From Mucilaginibacter aquariorum (GTDB taxonomy: Bacteria > Bacteroidota > Bacteroidia > Sphingobacteriales > Sphingobacteriaceae): a stretch of 64,000 nt of DNA. The notes beneath the pieces were generated by a model. That model saw only the letters and a list, made by a program, of their open reading frames with translations, did not search any database and had not been told where the DNA came from. Numbering within the stretch: the first letter of the stretch is position 1; each line of letters starts with the position of its first letter. A program made the translations under genes and the position numbers. The stretch covers positions 1 to 64,000 of the forward strand of contig NZ_JANHOH010000013.1 of NCBI RefSeq assembly GCF_024498135.1. Direction: 5' to 3'. Of this stretch, positions 58,587 through 64,000 are shown piece by piece.

Positions 58587-60329
58587 ATGGAAAATTACCT
58601 GCACGGTCTTCTGGATGAAGACAATGACCCCATTATTCAACAGTATTTAAAATATATTGACGAGGGGATCCCCAAAACAACTAAACCCAAAAATGTATTG
58701 ATCATTGGTGCCGGAATGGCCGGTATGGTTTCGGCCGCTATGCTTAAACAGGCCGGGCACAACGTAACTATTGTTGAGGCCAATACAAGGGTAGGCGGCC
58801 GGATCAAAACCTTCCGGAACACAAAAGAAAAGCAATATTTTGAGGACGACAGCTCCTACGGAGAGGCTGGTGCAATGCGGATCCCCACTATCCACCAAAT
58901 GGTGTTTAAATACATCAGTCAGCTAAACCTTAAAACCGAGCCCTTTTATTATGTTTCGGTTGATAAGGCGCAGGCCATAGCTTATCATAATAACCCACAA
59001 ACAGCACCCATCCCGGACCGTACCCGCAACTCTGTTTTTTATGTGAACTACAGGCATGTTGTACAAAGTGAATATTTTAAACCAGGTGCAAATATTAACG
59101 AACTGCTGGATTATAACCTGGAAACCAGCGAGCAAAACCTTTATGAAAACCAGCGGGCAGATGTTTTACTGGCCAATGTTTTAAACCCCTTAAAAGCCTT
59201 TATCGCGCAAGACCCATTAAAGAACTGGCCGCTGTTAATAGAACGTTACGGCGAATATTCGATGCGGCGTTTTTTGGTTGAGCAAACCCTTTATTCTGAT
59301 AATGCCATTGAAATGATAGGTGTGCTGCAAAACCTGGAATCGCGTATGGCGTATGATTTTCTGCAAAGTTTCATCGAATCTAACATCATAAAAGATTCTA
59401 CGCAGTTTGTACAAATTGTTGGCGGCACAGACCTGCTTACCACCGAGTTTTTTAAAGCCCACGACTTGAAGGACAATACTTACTTTGATTGCCGGGTAAC
59501 CGATTTGTTTATAGATAAAACAACCAACAAGGTCAAAATAAAAACACATGTGGAGGTGGAGCGGAGCCACGAGTTTTATGAGAAGAAGGGTTACGAGAAG
59601 ATGGAGACCCCTATTGAAGACAGGGAATTTGACGAAGTAATTGTTACCATTCCGTTTTCGGCCTTAAGGCATGTATATATAACGCCGGGTTTTGCCCAGC
59701 TAAAACGTAAAGCCATCCGGGAGCTTCATTATGATTCGGCTACAAAAATATTAATCGAATTTAGGGAAAGATGGTGGGAGCAGGCGCCTTACAATATTGT
59801 AGGCGGTGGTACCATTACCGATCTGTCTAACCGGTTTGTTTATTATCCAAGCATGGATATCGGCACAAAGTATGGCGTGATACTGGCCGCCTATTGCTGG
59901 AGCGATGAGGCAAGCCGCTGGGATTCTATGGATGATGACGAGCGCTATTTCTACGCCCTTAAAAACCTGGCCATAATGCATGCGCCAAACGACCCGGCCG
60001 AGCAGGAGAGGATAAAAAGCCTGGCCGTAATGACGATAGACAAAGAGAAGCGCGAAGTAGAGCTGACAAGCAAAAACAGGGTGATAGGTGCTGCTACCCA
60101 AAGCTGGATGCGCGACCCTTACGCCTTTGGCGAAGCCGCGATATTTAACCCGGGCCAACTGCATTTATTACAAAAGCATATCATATCAACCGAATGGGGT
60201 GGCCGGGCGCATTTTGCCGGCGAGCATACGTCGCTTAAACATGCCTGGATAGAGGGCGCCATTGAATCGGGCATCCGTACCGCGCTGGAGGTGAACGAAA
60301 CAACAGGTAACCTTAATAACCCCAAATAA
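58587..60329 (+). CDS. L-amino-acid oxidase-like flavin monoamine oxidase
   Basis: 580 residues. The FAD Rossmann motif VLIIGAGMAGMVSA (Gly41-Gly46) is followed by Glu64 in VEANTRVGGRI, the FAD-binding GGR. The segment GEAGAMRIPTIHQMVFKYISQLNL matches the substrate carboxylate-binding region of L-amino-acid oxidases, with Arg98 in GAMRIP corresponding to the Arg in snake venom LAAO's GPMR. The late FAGEHTSLKHAWIEGAIESGIRTALE is the FAD flavin-contact motif. It oxidises an L-amino acid to a 2-keto acid, ammonia and peroxide. No signal peptide, so it is probably cytoplasmic. The ThDP enzyme gene starts one base after the stop. Confidence 0.88.
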   Translation: MENYLHGLLDEDNDPIIQQYLKYIDEGIPKTTKPKNVLIIGAGMAGMVSAAMLKQAGHNVTIVEANTRVGGRIKTFRNTKEKQYFEDDSSYGEAGAMRIPTIHQMVFKYISQLNLKTEPFYYVSVDKAQAIAYHNNPQTAPIPDRTRNSVFYVNYRHVVQSEYFKPGANINELLDYNLETSEQNLYENQRADVLLANVLNPLKAFIAQDPLKNWPLLIERYGEYSMRRFLVEQTLYSDNAIEMIGVLQNLESRMAYDFLQSFIESNIIKDSTQFVQIVGGTDLLTTEFFKAHDLKDNTYFDCRVTDLFIDKTTNKVKIKTHVEVERSHEFYEKKGYEKMETPIEDREFDEVIVTIPFSALRHVYITPGFAQLKRKAIRELHYDSATKILIEFRERWWEQAPYNIVGGGTITDLSNRFVYYPSMDIGTKYGVILAAYCWSDEASRWDSMDDDERYFYALKNLAIMHAPNDPAEQERIKSLAVMTIDKEKREVELTSKNRVIGAATQSWMRDPYAFGEAAIFNPGQLHLLQKHIISTEWGGRAHFAGEHTSLKHAWIEGAIESGIRTALEVNETTGNLNNPK

Positions 60330-60330
60330 A

Positions 60331-62094
60331 ATGGCCGAAACAGAAATAACAGTAGCAAAATACTTGCAGATAAGGCTGGAGCAAATGGGGCTTAACCATT
60401 TGTTTGGCATAGCAGGGAACTACACCGCGCCATTTTTAAACACCATTTTGGAAGATAAGAGGGCTAAAATTGAAGTAATAAACGACACCAACGAAATAAA
60501 CGCGGGCCACTGCGCCGATGCTTACGCCCGGTTAAGGGGCTTTTCGGCAGTGGCGGTAACTTATGGGGTGGGGGCTTTTACCTTGCTTAACTCGGTAGCG
60601 GGTTCTTTTGTAGAACATTGCCCGGTACTGGTTATCAATGGCGCGCCTACCAGCAGCGATCAATTAAAGAATATAGCCCAGGGTATGCTGGCATCGCACA
60701 TGACGGGCGATATGTACAGTAATATAAACGTTTACCGCAACGTAACGGTGGCCGCAGAGCAGGTAACCAGTTGTGTTGACGCGCCATATAAGATAGATGC
60801 CGTGCTGGATGCCTGTATCTTATACGGCAAGCCGGTTTACCTGGAAGTTTTTGAAGATGTATGGCGTATGAAATGCGCCCCACCAACCGCCCCATTAATT
60901 GTAAAAGTTTTAAAGGGCTGTAGAGAGAATGCCCGCAAGGCAGCAGAACATGTGGCGGCAATGGCGGTAAACAAAAAAATTATTTTTTGGGGTGGCGAAG
61001 AGATCCAGCGCTATGGTATTCAAAAAGAATTTTTAGAACTGATCGAAGAAACCGATACAGAATTTGTTACCTCCATATTGGGTAAATCCATCGTATCCGA
61101 AGATCACCCTAATTTTAAGGGGGTGTTTAATGGTAATGCTTCACCAAAAGATGTAAAGGAACGTTTTGAAAAAGCCGATCTTAAAATATGCCTTGGGGTA
61201 TGGACAACCGGCAAAAACTTAGGCGGCTTTGATGTTTGGAAAGACGATACAGTATTGGCAAACCACAGCGGTGTTAGAATAGGCGCGGGGTACGAACCCA
61301 ATGTATCGCTTAAAGATTTTATGATCTTTTTAAAAGAGGAACTGATCAAAGTGAAATTTAAGGCATTCCAGATGTATGGTTCCCGGGTGCTTAAATCCTC
61401 CTTTTTTGTGGCGGGGGGTATAGGCCAGGCTATTAAAGCAGAGGTGCCCGTTACTTTCGACCTGTTTTTTGGCCGCATGAACAGCTTTATAAACGGCAGC
61501 CATGTAGTGATATCAGACGCCGGCTTCCCCTTGCTGGGAGCGCAGGGTATCCACATTGCCGAGCCGAATGGTTTTGTCGCGCAGGCGTCGTGGCTGTCTA
61601 TCGGTTACTCGGTACCGGCAGCAACGGGCGTAAAATGCGCCCGGCCAGATAAACGCGCGGTGGTATTTGTGGGCGATGGCGCGTTCCAAGAGACCTGCCA
61701 GGCAATATCCACCCAAAATAAGCTAAAGCATAATACCATTGTTTTTGTGCTGGATAACGGCATCTACGGCATTGAGCAAATGCTGGTTAACCCAAACCCT
61801 TTCCGCGGAAAAGATAAAGTAGACTACGACCTGCCCGACCTGAACACGGTTTATGCCTACAACGATATGCACCCCTGGAAATATGCCAAACTGGTAGATG
61901 TATTTGGCGGCAAGGGCTTTGAGGTAAACAATATGGACGAACTGGAGGATGTGTTAACCCAACTGGATACCATAACCGAAAACACCATTATCCATGTGCA
62001 CTTGCCCAAAACGGATATCCCCGAAGCGATAGCCTACAAAAACGCCAAACCCGGCGAAGACGAGTTTTTGAATAAAAAGTGGAGTTTATGTTAG
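60331..62094 (+). CDS. ThDP-dependent 2-keto-acid decarboxylase family protein (PDC/IPDC-like)
   Basis: 587 residues with all three ThDP-enzyme domains. The ThDP-activating Glu55 is in NDTNEINAGHCADAYARLRG. The ThDP/Mg motif is GDG (448-450) to DNG (475-477), followed by Glu482 in YGIEQM, which equals the catalytic Glu473 of Zymomonas PDC. However, the catalytic Asp of GDYN (PDC Asp27) is Asn30 here (LFGIAGNYT), and the His-His dyad is reduced to a single His (Ser122-His123). It would act on the 2-keto acid formed by the oxidase, but the changes make simple decarboxylation to aldehyde uncertain. Confidence 0.85.
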   Translation: MAETEITVAKYLQIRLEQMGLNHLFGIAGNYTAPFLNTILEDKRAKIEVINDTNEINAGHCADAYARLRGFSAVAVTYGVGAFTLLNSVAGSFVEHCPVLVINGAPTSSDQLKNIAQGMLASHMTGDMYSNINVYRNVTVAAEQVTSCVDAPYKIDAVLDACILYGKPVYLEVFEDVWRMKCAPPTAPLIVKVLKGCRENARKAAEHVAAMAVNKKIIFWGGEEIQRYGIQKEFLELIEETDTEFVTSILGKSIVSEDHPNFKGVFNGNASPKDVKERFEKADLKICLGVWTTGKNLGGFDVWKDDTVLANHSGVRIGAGYEPNVSLKDFMIFLKEELIKVKFKAFQMYGSRVLKSSFFVAGGIGQAIKAEVPVTFDLFFGRMNSFINGSHVVISDAGFPLLGAQGIHIAEPNGFVAQASWLSIGYSVPAATGVKCARPDKRAVVFVGDGAFQETCQAISTQNKLKHNTIVFVLDNGIYGIEQMLVNPNPFRGKDKVDYDLPDLNTVYAYNDMHPWKYAKLVDVFGGKGFEVNNMDELEDVLTQLDTITENTIIHVHLPKTDIPEAIAYKNAKPGEDEFLNKKWSLC

Positions 62095-62111
62095 TAATAT
62101 GTGATTAGTTG

Positions 62112-62143
62112 AAATGTCGGGTAATGGTTATTATCCGGCATTT
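62112..62143 (+). terminator. Terminator after the oxidase/ThDP operon
   Basis: A 14-base stem with two wobble pairs (62112-62125 with 62130-62143), loop GGTT, followed by T residues. Confidence 0.7.
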
Positions 62144-62176
62144 TAATTTAATGCTGCACCGGGATCGGGGTAAGGA

Positions 62177-62210
62177 TTTGATGGGGATATAAAGAAGGTT
62201 TGTATCTTTG
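62177..62210 (+). promoter_or_regulatory. Candidate promoter of the frameshifted gene
   Basis: TTTG at 62177-62180 and an exact -7 TATCTTTG at 62203-62210 (spacing 22) precede the ATG at 62236 by 26 bases. Confidence 0.5.
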
Positions 62211-62235
62211 CAATACTAATGACCATATCACATTC

Positions 62236-63362
62236 ATGAATTACCTGAAATTTTTTAAGAAAGCGTTCTTAGCTGTCATATGCCTACTATTGACCAATTT
62301 GGCCAAGGCGCAAGTACAGGACACAACTATTTATTATTATAAACAAATAGGCGAAGGCTCTATACCTGTCGCTTCTGCAGATAGTGCAGATTACTTTAGA
62401 ATAATCCCGCCGTTTACACCTAAAGATGACCTAATAGAGATAAAGATTATTATAAGGATGGCACAGTGAAATTTGTTGGGAACGGAAAAAGGATTTCATT
62501 TAATCAATATAACGGCAATTTTTCTTATAGCGGCCAATGCATCAGCTTTTATCCATCGGGAAAAAGAAAAAGTATTATAAACTATGGTGATTTTGGGAAA
62601 GAAGGCTTTGAATATTGGTACTATCCTAATGGGAAAATGTTCAAATTGATTAAGAACGAAGCAAACGAAAATAGAAAGTTTTTTCCAAATGGTGAACTGA
62701 TAGATTTTTATGACACTAATGGCGCGCAAATTTGCAAAGACGGCTTTGGTAATAGTATTGAATACGACCAACTATCAAAGGAAACCGTTATGGAAGGCCC
62801 AATTGTTAATGGGAAAAAAGAAGGCGCATGGACGGGTAAAATACCGTTTATTGATTCAGGAAAATATGTTTTGGTTTATAAAAATGATGAGCCTATCTCA
62901 GGGCTGGGATACGATAGTTTGGGTAAATCGTATTCATTTAATGAAGTTTTTTCAACCACCGAGTATATCAATGGTCCGACGAATTTTATTTCGGAGATAA
63001 AAAAGAGTCTCAAAGCATATAACTTGCCGAAAGCGGATATTGATTCTGCAATTCTTTCGTTCATTGTAGATGAAAGCGGGCGGTTAATGCAATTGAGTAC
63101 ATTGAAGCCCACCACTCCTGAATTGTTAAAAGCACTAAAAGAATCATTAAGCAAACAGCCCAACTGGTCTCCTACAAAACTATATGGCGTACCGTTGAAA
63201 ACAAAAGTTATCTTGGCTCTAAATATAAGCCATGGACACAAAGGTAATTCTTATTTTACTAAACTGATATATACCTTGAGGCCGCTATATAAGGAGAAAG
63301 AATTAAATATATCTCATTTGATGTCTACTTACATGAACAAGAATTCAATAATAAGGAGATAA
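62236..63362 (+). pseudogene. Frameshifted MORN-like/TonB-C-terminal-like secreted protein
   Basis: Two overlapping frames make one gene. The first, from ATG 62236, encodes a signal peptide (MNYLKFFKKAFLAVICLLLT) and VQDTTIYYYKQIGEGSIP, ending in a stop at 62467-62469. The second continues the protein: reading the other frame from about 62445 gives KDYYKDGTVKFVGNGKRISF directly after DLIEI. Loss of one base in the ATAAAG run near 62440-62446 explains this. The rest has MORN-like repeats (GKRKSIINYGDFGKEGFEYWYYPNGKMF) and a C-terminal TonB-like domain (DSAILSFIVDESGRLMQLSTLKPT). A sequencing or assembly error is possible; otherwise it is a recent pseudogene. Confidence 0.75.
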
Positions 63363-63378
63363 ACAAAAACACCATTAC

Positions 63379-64000
63379 CTACACCCCAACCACCGTCATT
63401 TCGCTCAATATCTCGAGCGCTTCATCAATATTGGCAATGCGGTCTACGCTTAGGCGAAGGGTGTTTTTTACTTCCTTAAGATTGGTTCGGCGTGGGTTGC
63501 GTTGTACAAACTCCAGCACTTCTTTAAAGGCTTCTGTCTCAAAATAGGCCGATTGCTGATTGGCGATAAAATATCCGCGCAGCACATTCTTTTTCAGCGA
63601 TACTTTCTCGAAGCCGATAGCTTTACCCAGCCATTGCAGGCGCATGGAGTTAAGCAGGTCGTGTACTTGCGCTGGGATAGGGCCAAACCTGTCATGCAGT
63701 TGCTGTTTAAAGGCCTGTAGTTCGGTTTCGTTTTCCAGCTTGCTTAGCTCGGTGTAGAGGTTATAGCGCTCGCCTATGTTGGTTACATATTCATCAGGGA
63801 TCAGGATCTCCTGGTCGGTATCTATCTGGGTGAAACTGATAAACGGCCTTGGCTTATCATCCGGGAATACGCCTTTAAACTCATCTTCTTTCAGTTCCTG
63901 AATAGCTTCGTCCAATATCTTGTGGTACATCTCAAAGCCAATTTCGGCAATAAACCCACTTTGTTCGGCACCCAACAGGTTACCGCTCCCGCGAATGTCC
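63379..64000 (-). CDS. mfd: Transcription-repair coupling factor, C-terminal part (cut by window edge)
   Basis: The reading frame is open to the window end; its first visible residues are DIRGSGNLLGAEQSGFIAEIG, the late helicase motif region of Mfd/RecG, followed by the Mfd C-terminal TRCF domain (SGFIAEIGFEMYHKILDEAIQEL, RFGPIPAQVHDLLNSMRLQWLGKAIGFEKV). Only about 207 residues of an expected 1100 or more are present. Mfd displaces stalled RNA polymerase and recruits UvrA. The gene is convergent with the frameshifted gene. Confidence 0.95.
   Translation of the reverse strand, partial: DIRGSGNLLGAEQSGFIAEIGFEMYHKILDEAIQELKEDEFKGVFPDDKPRPFISFTQIDTDQEILIPDEYVTNIGERYNLYTELSKLENETELQAFKQQLHDRFGPIPAQVHDLLNSMRLQWLGKAIGFEKVSLKKNVLRGYFIANQQSAYFETEAFKEVLEFVQRNPRRTNLKEVKNTLRLSVDRIANIDEALEILSEMTVVGV

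Noticed and set aside
62466..63362. Independent gene starting with GTG at 62466
   Set aside because: The upstream sequence in the same frame encodes the natural continuation of the preceding frame (KDYYKDGT), so this is the 3' part of one frameshifted gene.

Overview
The window looks like a chromosomal segment from a member of the Bacteroidota, most likely Sphingobacteriaceae (a Mucilaginibacter/Pedobacter-like organism). Support comes from a GldH gliding lipoprotein, a DUF4175 giant coiled-coil protein, a RicT-type PSP1 protein, many 'SCKK'/'ACK' lipoproteins, carboxypeptidase-regulatory-like secreted proteins, weak Shine-Dalgarno sequences and several TAnnTTTG (-7) promoter boxes. Gene density is high. 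No prophage, integrase, transposase, rRNA or CRISPR array is visible. Two tRNAs are present: Pro-GGG (minus strand) and Gly-CCC (plus strand).

Layout. 0-11.9 kb: mostly minus-strand genes. These are a DUF3078 protein, an overlapping pair (secreted regulatory-like protein plus a mini HExxH membrane protein), two tandem glucosaminidases, an O-methyltransferase, a complete DNA ligase D preceded by a small DUF3606 gene, VOC and SnoaL-type proteins, threonine synthase and two related small lipoproteins. 12-18.6 kb: an OmpA-type lipoprotein, an acyltransferase, a tail-fibre-like surface protein, tRNA-Pro, a PAS-LuxR regulator and an MFS transporter. 18.8-23.5 kb: DUF4175 protein, RsbW-like ATPase and YbeY in a tightly coupled run, then glutathione peroxidase. 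23.7-26.9 kb: an Mla-type lipid ABC transporter (MlaE-MlaF-MlaD) and a pirin. 27-33.9 kb: a reductase, an ABC-F ATPase, a small membrane protein, mnmG preceded by two parS-like palindromes, an Ig-like lipoprotein and a gamma-carbonic anhydrase.

34-42 kb: divergent nadB and nadA (de novo NAD synthesis), a secreted non-specific nuclease and thiL flanked by an inverted pair of MITE-like elements, then rmuC. 42-49 kb: duplicated 81-residue lipoproteins, the holB-ricT-gldH operon, ruvX, and a blaI-blaR1-like pair with two visible operators; the M56 protein carries an unusual 29-residue repeat tail. 49-58 kb: a single-domain response regulator, a peptidoglycan glycosyltransferase with a long AsmA-like N-terminus, mrp-nifU (Fe-S), def, an M16 peptidase and hpt.

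58.5-64 kb: an L-amino-acid oxidase-like flavoenzyme one base from a pyruvate-decarboxylase-family ThDP enzyme. Together they suggest amino acid -> 2-keto acid -> aldehyde, but the ThDP enzyme has substitutions at canonical catalytic positions. They are followed by a frameshifted secreted-protein gene and the 3' part of mfd, cut by the window edge. The best candidates for something under-described are this oxidase/ThDP pair, the M56 repeat protein with its BlaI switch, and the parS-like doublet in the mnmG leader.
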